In this document: positions 57,328-64,000 of the stretch, in pieces
How positions within the stretch are numbered: the stretch's first letter is position 1
Layout: each line of letters starts with the position of its first letter
Source: Rickettsia sp. Oklahoma-10
GTDB taxonomy: Bacteria; Pseudomonadota; Alphaproteobacteria; Rickettsiales; Rickettsiaceae
DNA: 64,000 bases
NCBI RefSeq assembly: GCF_039954865.1
Contig: NZ_CP157197.1
Coordinates: forward strand, 637,501 to 701,500
Direction: 5' to 3'
The notes under the pieces: generated by a model
Database searches by the model: none
Told to the model about the DNA's origin: nothing
What the model saw: the letters and a program-made list of their open reading frames with translations, nothing else
Position numbers and translations under genes: made by a program

Positions 57328-58851
57328 TTAATATTGCAATGTTAAAATCGAACTAATTAATAGCAATAATACAATAAATATAGCTGTTTGCTGATTATGC
57401 CAAGTAGATATTTTACTTAAAAAATTACACCAAATAACTTTAAAATTAAAATATTCTTCCACATCTTTATTATTGTTTGCCATTTTTTTATATTTCTCGA
57501 TACTAAAATATATAAGTTTTTCAGTATATTGGTATAAGTCAAGATTGATATTTTGTGTTGAAATATGTGGTTTTTTTCTAAATATTAAAGCTAATAATAG
57601 TGAGGTTATAGGAATGACTAACTTGAAGTTAGCAGTATGTGTTGATATTTGAATAGGATAAAATAAACATATGCATAACGTTATAATGCAGAAAAAGAAA
57701 TACACCACACTTATCATACCACGACTTGATTGTGATATCCATAAATATTTATGATCATTGCTTATTTTTTTTCTAGATAGCGCAATCAAGTTGTGGTATG
57801 ACAAGTTATCTATACTTTCCAACAACAACCAAAATAGTACTGTACAAGTTACTATCTTGTAAAATAGCATTAAATTATTTTCATTTAAAATATTAGCTAT
57901 TTCATTTTTGATATAAGAAGAACTAATAGGCAGTATAGAGGTATATATTAATATACTAATTATAAATCCAATTAGTAGAATAGGATTAGTAGCAGTTTTA
58001 AGATCTTGGTAATTTTTAATATTGTACGTATCTTCTACATAAGTGAAATATAAAGCAAATAGTCCGTTATATAATATATGTACGAATATAAAGCTTGTAA
58101 TAAGATAAGCAATACTAGGTGAGTTTATACTAATAGCTGTTAATATAAAACCAAGTTGTGATACGGTAAGGTAACATATCAATCGTTTAAGGTTTTGCTC
58201 AATTATAGAAAATACTAACCCGTAAATGATCATTGATATTCCAAAAAACTTAAGTATCTCAAGACCGCTAAATAATTTTAAAATGATAATTAAAATAACT
58301 TTAGTAGTAAAACTAATTAAATATACAATACCGCTACTTGAAGCTATAGGATAGCAATTAACAAGCCATCCGTTTACAAAAATAGCTGAGGCATTAATCA
58401 AACAACCTGCAAGTATGAATATTGCTGGTAATTCAGCATTATATACTGACTTAGTTAAGGAAATAAAAGCTGTATTACCTGTTGTTTGAATTAGAAGGGT
58501 CATGCCAATTAAAATTAATCCGCTACTAAATAAATGTGTAAGAAAATATTGGCGTACTGGTTTTATTTTTAATTGGTTACAGAAAATAATTATGCAGGCA
58601 CAAATCGTCATGAATTCAAGCGAAATGATCATGGAAATAAAATCAGCTGCAAATACACATATAATAGAGGATAAACAGTATAAACTACCTATTAACGTCT
58701 CAAATTTTCTATTTTGAAAAATTGTATAAAGATTTAAGATAGTGGTAACAATTAAGAATGCTAAAGCTATTAATTGATTGTGAGAATTAAGGTCAAAAAC
58801 CAGTTCAAAATTAGCTAGCGAAAATACAAATGTGGTGTTTTGAATAAACAT
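57328..58851 (-). CDS. Antiporter/complex-I-like membrane subunit (NuoN/MrpD family), with repeat insert
   Basis: 507 residues, about 14 membrane segments, proton-conducting NADH-quinone oxidoreductase/Mrp family. It retains a discontinuous-helix pattern (NGWLVNCYPIASSSGIVYLI SF.TKVILI) and QNLKRLICYLTVSQLGFILT, with Lys residues in TM7/TM8-type positions. It is the most divergent of the three such paralogues in this operon, so the exact role (MrpD, MrpA part, or a separate Nuo-like subunit) is uncertain. Residues about 351-379 (YHNLIALSRKK...QSSRGM) are an RPE-like insert between membrane segments. Confidence 0.78.
   Translation of the reverse strand: MFIQNTTFVFSLANFELVFDLNSHNQLIALAFLIVTTILNLYTIFQNRKFETLIGSLYCLSSIICVFAADFISMIISLEFMTICACIIIFCNQLKIKPVRQYFLTHLFSSGLILIGMTLLIQTTGNTAFISLTKSVYNAELPAIFILAGCLINASAIFVNGWLVNCYPIASSSGIVYLISFTTKVILIIILKLFSGLEILKFFGISMIIYGLVFSIIEQNLKRLICYLTVSQLGFILTAISINSPSIAYLITSFIFVHILYNGLFALYFTYVEDTYNIKNYQDLKTATNPILLIGFIISILIYTSILPISSSYIKNEIANILNENNLMLFYKIVTCTVLFWLLLESIDNLSYHNLIALSRKKISNDHKYLWISQSSRGMISVVYFFFCIITLCICLFYPIQISTHTANFKLVIPITSLLLALIFRKKPHISTQNINLDLYQYTEKLIYFSIEKYKKMANNNKDVEEYFNFKVIWCNFLSKISTWHNQQTAIFIVLLLLISSILTLQY
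57714..57801. repeat. RPE-like palindrome in frame inside the MrpD-like gene
   Basis: Arms TCATACCACGACTTGATTGT (57714-57733) and GCAATCAAGTTGTGGTATGA (57782-57801) are near-perfect complements (differences at the C/T next to ACTTGAT and at the inner end). The next inner blocks are GATATCCA and CTAGATAG. No stop in the gene's frame. Confidence 0.85.
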
Positions 58852-58852
58852 T

Positions 58853-59290
58853 TTAATCTTGAGAAGAAACTGTTAACACTTCTAGTCTGTGAATCATTTT
58901 AAAGTCTTTTGCATTTAGAGTGAGCATTGAAAATTATTTGTGATGGCGATCGCAGCAATGAATAAATCATGAGTACCAATAGTGATATTTGCTGTATACA
59001 AATTATGAATAATGCCGGTGTATGTATGTACATGCATTCTTCAATGCCAAAAGTTAATATAGTAAATAAGTTTTTTTTAAGTACTCTATAAAATCTAAAC
59101 GTTTTATGCGTATATTGTCATTACCTGCTCTATCAATTCCCATTAACAATTCTATTGATGTAATAGAGCTGATAAAAGCTTTATAATAATTTGACCACGC
59201 TTTAAGTAGTTGTTGTCCCTCTTGCTAAAGCTATAAATTTTGTACTATATTTAGCCTCAATAAATCATTACCATGTTTACATAATTATAT
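58853..59290 (-). pseudogene. Decayed VapC-type PIN toxin gene
   Basis: Fragments of a tRNA(fMet)-type VapC. FISSITSIELLMGIDRAGND then NIRIKRLDFIEYLKK in one frame is the usual S-x-x-T-x-x-E-L-x-x-G block with the second acidic residue. YTGIIHNLYTANITIGTHDL then FIAAIAITNN is the IGxxDxxIAAxA block. After a frameshift, MLTLNAKDFKMIHRLEVLTV leads to TAA at 58855-58853. The N-terminal D-T-N motif is lost. At least three frame breaks. No antitoxin gene survives beside it. Confidence 0.75.
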
Positions 59291-59318
59291 GATTATACGT
59301 AAATTATGTAAATATGTT

Positions 59319-60782
59319 TTATGTAATATAAGCTAAAAATTCTCTTATTAAGATTTGAATAAAGTAAAATAATGTTATAGCTAAAGCACAAATTATTATG
59401 CTGATTCGCATGGAATAGGGAAGTAGCTTTGTTACGCTGGATGCTCTCAAAGAAGGTTTATAAATATAGCTTAATATTTTGATAAGGTAAAGGCTTGATA
59501 ATATACTACTAGCTATTATGACCATCATAACGATGATTTGATTCTGCTCGCTTGCGGCAAGTAATATTGAGAATTTGCTAATAAATCCGCTAAAGATAGG
59601 TATACCGATTAGTGATAATGAAGAGATAGATATAATAAAAGAAATTAAAGGGAATCCTTTAAATATACCATGTAAATCCTGTACTTGATCAGTTTTCTTT
59701 ACACTATAAATACTTCCCATACTATAAAATAAGCAGATTTTTGTAAAAGAATGTGAAACTAAGTGTAAGATTGCAGCCCCGAATGCTTTAGGTGTTAACA
59801 TGAAAGCACTAAGTAATGCTAAGCTTAGTTGATTCATAGTAGAATAGGCAAGTATTTTTTTAATATTATCCGTGCCTAGTGCCTTGATTGAGCTGTAAAA
59901 TATGCTTACTATCGGTATAAAAATTAACCAGTTAAACTCGGCAAATACCCTTTGTAAATATGATAAACCGAATATATATAATAGGATTTTGTAAATACAA
60001 AACAATCCGGTTTTAACCACTATTACGGCATGCAGTAAACTACTAACTGGGTAATGTGCAACCATAGCGGCAGGAAGCCATGAATGTACCGGAAAAATTG
60101 CAGTTTTGGCAATTCCAAAAATAAACATTAATAATAAAATAATTGATTGGTTTTTAGAAAAATAATTTTCTACTAGACTACCACTTGCAAAATCTCCATT
60201 ACCGGTTTTATTATAAATAATTATCACTGCCGGTAAAAATAATATTGTGGCAGAAATCATCAGAATTTTTAGATATTTATATAACCCGCTAAGTACTATA
60301 TTATTTTTAGTATGTCCTATCAAAAAAGCAGTAGAAATAGTTAAAAGCTCATAGCAAATAAACATAGTGAATAAATTGCTAGATAAAGCAATTAAAACTC
60401 CGATTAGAATAGTTAGGTTAAAACAAAATAAGAATCTAGAAGAGTATTCTACATTATTAATAGCAAGATATTTTTGAGTGTACAGTAAAGCACAAATCCA
60501 TAAAAAACCTATTAAGCTCAAGAATATAAGTCCTAAAGGTTCAAGATGAAAACCTATGGAATAATTAGCAAATATATTAAATTCAAATCCTGCTCTGATA
60601 CCTTTTAAAAATAACCAGTCAATAATTAAAATATTACCGAAGAAAAAAATAGTGGTAATAATAAGTAAGAAATTACGTATAAAACTATCTTTTCTAGTAG
60701 CATACGGACTTATTAAATTTAATGCACCAACTAGCAAAGTTGATAAGATTAAGAAACTCGGAATAGTAAATTGTGTAATCAT
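59319..60782 (-). CDS. NuoL/MrpA-like membrane subunit of the antiporter locus
   Basis: 487 residues, about 14 membrane segments. FPVHSWLPAAMVAHYPVSSL then LHAVIVVKTG is the MrpA/NuoL-type signature around the broken helix, and IKALGTDNIKKILAYSTMNQ L.LALLSA with HLVSHSFTKICLFYSMGSIY carries the Lys/His proton-path residues. It is shorter than full MrpA (about 800): the missing C-terminal domain resembles the first part of the gene at 42465. That split is an inference from domain content. It lies between vapC (18 bases upstream) and the decayed second vapC. Confidence 0.82.
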   Translation of the reverse strand: MITQFTIPSFLILSTLLVGALNLISPYATRKDSFIRNFLLIITTIFFFGNILIIDWLFLKGIRAGFEFNIFANYSIGFHLEPLGLIFLSLIGFLWICALLYTQKYLAINNVEYSSRFLFCFNLTILIGVLIALSSNLFTMFICYELLTISTAFLIGHTKNNIVLSGLYKYLKILMISATILFLPAVIIIYNKTGNGDFASGSLVENYFSKNQSIILLLMFIFGIAKTAIFPVHSWLPAAMVAHYPVSSLLHAVIVVKTGLFCIYKILLYIFGLSYLQRVFAEFNWLIFIPIVSIFYSSIKALGTDNIKKILAYSTMNQLSLALLSAFMLTPKAFGAAILHLVSHSFTKICLFYSMGSIYSVKKTDQVQDLHGIFKGFPLISFIISISSLSLIGIPIFSGFISKFSILLAASEQNQIIVMMVIIASSILSSLYLIKILSYIYKPSLRASSVTKLLPYSMRISIIICALAITLFYFIQILIREFLAYIT

Positions 60783-60800
60783 GATAAGCTAAACAGGTGT

Positions 60801-61205
60801 TTAAATCGTGATAATTCCTGCAATCTTGCTCGCTCGCTTTAAAGCTTTATCAAGCGTTGCTATAGGTATGCCATAACGTAACGCTAATTCCAAATAGCTA
60901 GCGTCATAAAGAGTTAATCCATATTGTGTTCCTATGTCCATTGTTTCAAGCCAAGTACGCTCTAAAGTTGTTTGATCAATTTTGATATATATATCTTTTA
61001 GAGTATAAATTGCTTGATTACGTTGTTTTGTTGTAAGATATCCTGCATGTTCAGCACATAATAAAACATTTCCTATCTCAAGCCCCCAAATAGCAGGGAC
61101 AATTGCTTTTCCTGCTATAGTTTTATCTAATATTTCTAAATTTGCTGTTTCATCAGGCATAAACCATGAAAGAGTTACTGAGGAATCTAAAACAAAAGAT
61201 GACAT
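60801..61205 (-). CDS. vapC: VapC-type PIN-domain toxin (ribonuclease)
   Basis: 134 residues, complete PIN domain. Acidic active-site residues are in place: Asp 7 (FVLDSSV), Glu 43 (WGLEIGNVLL), Asp 101 (LTLYDASYLELA) and Asp 119 (IATLDKAL). VapC toxins cut RNA, often tRNA or rRNA, when not held by VapB. The gene overlaps vapB by 19 bases, so the two are coupled. Its position between two antiporter subunits, in the same orientation, means it might also be transcribed with them. Intact, in contrast to the vapC remnant at 58853. Confidence 0.9.
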   Translation of the reverse strand: MSSFVLDSSVTLSWFMPDETANLEILDKTIAGKAIVPAIWGLEIGNVLLCAEHAGYLTTKQRNQAIYTLKDIYIKIDQTTLERTWLETMDIGTQYGLTLYDASYLELALRYGIPIATLDKALKRASKIAGIITI

Positions 61206-61462
61206 TTTTGCGTTTTACCTTTATTTCTATAATTTAACCACTCTTCAAAACCAGAAGGTTGTAAATTAATTTCTTTAGCAAGTTTCCGGAGTCTGAGTGC
61301 TGCTATTCTTGAAGTTTCAATATCATATTCTGTATTGATTGGAACAATTTTTGCTGCTACTTTACCTCTTTTGGTAATTAGAATTTCTTCGCCTTTACTA
61401 GCACGATCTAATAATTTAGAAAAATGAGTTTTGGCATCGAATGCTGTAATAGAATTATGCAT
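61187..61462 (-). CDS. vapB: VapB antitoxin (Phd/YefM family)
   Basis: 91 residues. N-terminal Phd/YefM DNA-binding domain: AFDAKTHFSKLLDRASKGEE then ILITKRGKVAAKIVPI. The C-terminal half (AALRLRKLAKEINLQPSGFE EW) is the toxin-binding region. It should neutralise VapC and repress the operon. A consensus promoter and palindrome lie directly upstream (61463-61518). Start ATG 61462. Confidence 0.9.
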   Translation of the reverse strand: MHNSITAFDAKTHFSKLLDRASKGEEILITKRGKVAAKIVPINTEYDIETSRIAALRLRKLAKEINLQPSGFEEWLNYRNKGKTQKCHLLF

Positions 61463-61518
61463 ATAATTAACCTGGTCTGTTATCTAGTTAATTATAATAT
61501 ATTGTACCAGAATGTCAA
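61463..61518 (-). promoter_or_regulatory. Consensus promoter and operator-like palindrome of vapBC
   Basis: On the minus strand, TTGACA (61518-61513) and TATAAT (61496-61491) are both perfect and 16 bases apart. A perfect inverted repeat ATAATTAAC/GTTAATTAT (61463-61471 and 61487-61495) overlaps the -10 and ends at the vapB start, where a VapB-VapC complex would be expected to bind. The -35 lies 8 bases after the mnhD stop. Confidence 0.85.
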
Positions 61519-61525
61519 AGGTTAA

Positions 61526-62812
61526 TTAATTCTTCCAAAGAATAACTTTCACCATTTTATAATGGTAAAATAATGATTCTACGGAGCTGAGTAAAATTAT
61601 AACAAAATCTAATAGTAGATTTTGTGTTAATAATAATTCAAGAATATTTACTTTGATAAAGAATAATGGGCTTATAGGTAGGCCACAGCTGCAAATAATA
61701 ACAATTAGTATTAAAACTTTGTTAGGATTTCTTTTATAGCTTTCATTATAAGCATCTATTAAGAAAAGAGCTATTTTATTTATACTATCTGCAAGTAATA
61801 AGCTTGGTAAAAGTATTATACCACCCCTGGTAACATATAATAGGAATACATAACCTATTTGAGTAACACATGAATAAACTATAATATTTTTGAAGTTTTT
61901 GGCCTGGTAAGCAAAATATGGGGCTATAATAAGAGTAGCGAGAGCAATAGGTCTGATAAAACTTGTAATAGCTGTTTTAATTGTCTCATAGCCTATAATA
62001 GTATAAGTAAATTTATATATAATATATATTCCTATTATAGTAGAAGTCACTGCTAAATATACTAAAATAACTGAAGCCGTGTTATTATAAGCTCTCATCA
62101 TCCAAAAATGCATCGGGAATAAAGTTGCTTTTAAAGTAGCACCTATTAAGAAAAAACCTATAGCTATAGTAGTTATACGCGAATTAGGATACTCTTGTAA
62201 ATAAGCTGCAACATAGTACATATTTAAGCTGCCCGTAATGCTGAGTAAAAATCCTATAGATATAAGAATAAGAGTTGCGCCGATACTACCCATGATTAAA
62301 TAATCAAGAGCTCCAATTAAGGATTTTGGATTAGCTCCTTGTGCTATTAAGACATAGCTACTCAGTGCTGAAATCTCTATGAATACATATAGGTTAAAGA
62401 AATCGTGAGTAGCAATTATTCCTAAATAGCCAGTGTGAGCAAATAATAATATACCGTAAAATAAAGATTTTCTATTGTTGTTAATGTGTTTTAAGATTGT
62501 TTGATTAGTTATTTTATGACAGAAAAATAAAAAGAATAATAAGACAAGATTAAGATAAATAATAATAGTTTGGTTTAACGAATTTAGTCGATATTCTATT
62601 CCTATTTTTGAACTCCATTCTCCCATTGTGTAAGATAGTTCCGTATTTTGTATAATGCTATATCCATAAATACTGACCAACAGATTAGATAAAATGCAAA
62701 CTGTAGTAATTACTCGTGCAAAGTTAGTAAAGTGAAAAGATATTATTGAGAGTAAAGCTCCAAATAAAGGAAGTAATATTTGTATGATAGGGAAATGGTT
62801 AGCTAGGATCAT
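61526..62812 (-). CDS. mnhD: Mrp-type Na+/H+ antiporter subunit D
   Basis: 428 residues, about 12-13 membrane segments. MrpD/NuoN family: FFNLYVFIEISALSSYVLIA (conserved Glu in TM5), LFPMHFWMMRAYNNTASVIL, AKNFKNIIVYSCVTQIGYVF. It is shorter than typical MrpD (about 490) and the usual P-S/T-P in the broken helix is replaced by NTASV. It follows mnhC by 71 bases, the standard C-D order, with an RPE-like palindrome between. Confidence 0.87.
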   Translation of the reverse strand: MILANHFPIIQILLPLFGALLSIISFHFTNFARVITTVCILSNLLVSIYGYSIIQNTELSYTMGEWSSKIGIEYRLNSLNQTIIIYLNLVLLFFLFFCHKITNQTILKHINNNRKSLFYGILLFAHTGYLGIIATHDFFNLYVFIEISALSSYVLIAQGANPKSLIGALDYLIMGSIGATLILISIGFLLSITGSLNMYYVAAYLQEYPNSRITTIAIGFFLIGATLKATLFPMHFWMMRAYNNTASVILVYLAVTSTIIGIYIIYKFTYTIIGYETIKTAITSFIRPIALATLIIAPYFAYQAKNFKNIIVYSCVTQIGYVFLLYVTRGGIILLPSLLLADSINKIALFLIDAYNESYKRNPNKVLILIVIICSCGLPISPLFFIKVNILELLLTQNLLLDFVIILLSSVESLFYHYKMVKVILWKN

Positions 62813-62843
62813 GAAATTTTATTCAAAACTTATATTACACTTT

Positions 62844-62875
62844 TATGTCATTCCCGCTTTTGCGGGAATGACATA
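62844..62875. repeat. RPE-like perfect hairpin between mnhC and mnhD
   Basis: TATGTCATTCCCGC / GCGGGAATGACATA, 14-bp perfect stem with TTTT loop. It is the best-preserved short palindrome of this type in the window and lies inside a gene pair that should be co-transcribed. Confidence 0.85.
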
Positions 62876-62883
62876 GTTGAAAA

Positions 62884-63219
62884 TCATTTATCAAAATTAA
62901 TTTCACTTTCTGATATTGTACCAAAATGTTTATAAATTTGATATATTAAACTTAAAGCTACGCTAAGAGTAGCAAATCCAACTACTATAGCAGTTAACAT
63001 TAATACATGAGGTAAAGGGCTAGTGTAAATAATGATACCCTCTTGTAAAATAGGCGCAACACCTGTTTTAACTTTTCCAAGACTTAAATAAAATATTAAT
63101 ACCGAACTTTGAAAGATCCCAAGCCCAATAATTTTATGAATATAATTATGGCTTGTAAGCATTATAAATAAGCCGTTAGTTAGTAAAATCAAGGCAAAGA
63201 AATATATTGAATGCGACAT
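62884..63219 (-). CDS. mnhC: Mrp-type Na+/H+ antiporter subunit C
   Basis: 111 residues, three membrane segments, NuoK-like. FIMLTSHNYIHKIIGLGIFQ SSVLIFYLSLG and DPLPHVLMLTAIVVGFA-type motif (here SPLPHVLMLTAIVVGFATLS) are diagnostic of MnhC/MrpC. It begins 2 bases after the virB9 stop, so it is in the same transcript as the type IV secretion gene. Confidence 0.93.
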   Translation of the reverse strand: MSHSIYFFALILLTNGLFIMLTSHNYIHKIIGLGIFQSSVLIFYLSLGKVKTGVAPILQEGIIIYTSPLPHVLMLTAIVVGFATLSVALSLIYQIYKHFGTISESEINFDK

Positions 63220-63221
63220 TA

Positions 63222-63974
63222 CTAGTACGCTTTGAAAGAATGATTAAATACGCATGTGACTTTTTTACCCTTACGTATAGCGAGCTTAGGAAAAACCTGC
63301 TCAAGAATTATCATATTAGGATTATCTTGAGCAAGGCGATAATTTACTAAAGATTCTCGAAGTGAATCATCTACGGCAAAAATACCGGGAATTTCAGCGT
63401 TTTTATCCCTAAATTGAAGATAGGTAAACTCGCCGTCATCAAAAATTTTAATAGGCGCTATTTCTTCGCTGCCACTAATATAGTAATTGAAGTTGTATTT
63501 TTCAGGATGAGTAAGATCAGGACTTGCCACGGAAGCAGAAAAAGTTTGCATATGACCGCTCATATTGTCATTTTCGTCATCCGGATAAAGAAATTTTACA
63601 TTAAAGACCATTTCAGGGTCACGCATATCGAGTGTTTCTGCAGCGTATAGTTCAAAGAAGTAGGTCCGTTTATTAGTAATTAAAGTCATATTAGTAGTAG
63701 CATCTGGTTCCATTGGTTTGATGAAAATCCTATGACCAGCAGGCACTATTTGCCATGAAGTAGTATCTCCCATAGAAATACTTACTATTTCCTCATCTCT
63801 TGCGAGTTCTATACTTGCTTGATAGCCATAATATCCTGTAAATTTAAAAACATCGTCAGGGTTATAAGTCATAACTCTTAAACGTGGGTCTCGACCTAAA
63901 GGTCGTGATATAGTAAGAGCAAACACATCTAATGTAAGTAGTATAAAAGTACAAAATATTATTAGTTGCTTCAT
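63222..63974 (-). CDS. virB9: Type IV secretion protein VirB9
   Basis: 250 residues. Signal peptide (LIIFCTFILLTLDVFA), then the VirB9/CagX domain: RPLGRDPRLRVMTYNPDDVF, GDTTSWQIVPAGHRIFIKP, and C-terminal FTYLQFRDKNAEIPGIFAVD. VirB9 forms part of the periplasmic and outer-membrane core with VirB7 and VirB10. Rickettsia have two virB9 copies; this one is next to antiporter genes. Further vir genes, if present, would lie beyond the right edge of the window. Confidence 0.93.
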   Translation of the reverse strand: MKQLIIFCTFILLTLDVFALTISRPLGRDPRLRVMTYNPDDVFKFTGYYGYQASIELARDEEIVSISMGDTTSWQIVPAGHRIFIKPMEPDATTNMTLITNKRTYFFELYAAETLDMRDPEMVFNVKFLYPDDENDNMSGHMQTFSASVASPDLTHPEKYNFNYYISGSEEIAPIKIFDDGEFTYLQFRDKNAEIPGIFAVDDSLRESLVNYRLAQDNPNMIILEQVFPKLAIRKGKKVTCVFNHSFKAY

Positions 63975-64000
63975 ATTATTTCTTATTTGTATTCTTTAAT

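Noticed and set aside
1-64000. CRISPR arrays, insertion sequences with transposases, rRNA genes
   Set aside because: No regularly spaced direct repeats, no transposase or integrase motif and no rRNA-like sequence was seen; the dispersed repeats are single palindromic elements.

Overview
The window is a piece of a Rickettsia chromosome. It is very AT-rich. Gene order and families are typical of obligate intracellular alphaproteobacteria: a PleC-like sensor kinase, PleD, an EAL protein, several Rickettsia-type conserved proteins, a VirB9 gene, and Mrp-type antiporter genes split over two loci. Dispersed GC-richer palindromes of the Rickettsia palindromic element (RPE) type lie between genes and inside some of them. 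Many gene-free stretches hold decaying genes, as in the reduced rickettsiae. I cannot fix the species from this window alone.

Layout. 1-4.4 kb: C-terminal part of a histidine kinase, then an envelope trio (CpoB, a YfgM-like protein, BamB). 4.4-5.7 kb: rplM-rpsI and tRNA-Met. 5.8-7.3 kb: decayed D-Ala-D-Ala dipeptidase and pterin carbinolamine dehydratase. 7.3-16.1 kb: rppH and pleD (minus strand), efp, a degenerate inositol-phosphatase-like protein, a small conserved protein, psd-pssA, an HlyD/EmrA-type protein, bolA-ubiK (minus strand), and an EAL phosphodiesterase. 16.3-21.9 kb: a division and cell-wall cluster, murC-murB-ddl-ftsQ-ftsA. 22-28 kb: decayed DNA, nfeD-cytochrome c, lpxC, and a polytopic membrane protein. 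28-38.7 kb: rne, ctaA, a pseudouridine synthase, a broken beta-lactamase-like gene, xth, pdhA, pdhB, typA. 39.7-51.8 kb: skp, icd, mnhG, a MrpA-tail/MrpB gene, ccmB, the petABC bc1 operon, a secreted-type small heat-shock protein, prfB with its programmed frameshift, lepA, tRNA-Asn. 51.8-54.1 kb: a gene desert. 54.1-64 kb (minus strand): virB9, mnhC, mnhD, vapBC, two more antiporter/complex-I-like membrane subunits, ptrB, rodA.

How the genes work together. Envelope building and division form the largest theme: Mur, Ddl, Fts, RodA, LpxC, BamB, Skp, CpoB, Psd/PssA. The second is aerobic energy metabolism: PDH E1, isocitrate dehydrogenase, bc1 complex, heme A synthase, CcmB, membrane cytochrome c. 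The third is cyclic-di-GMP signalling: a PleC-like kinase, PleD and an EAL protein, all with their key motifs.

The most noteworthy observations concern small invasive sequences. RPE-like palindromes are read in frame in the MrpB-type protein, an MrpD-like protein and Ddl, and form the C-terminal tails of MnhG and exonuclease III. An intact vapBC pair with a consensus promoter and an operator-like palindrome sits inside the antiporter operon, and a second, decayed vapC lies two genes further on.
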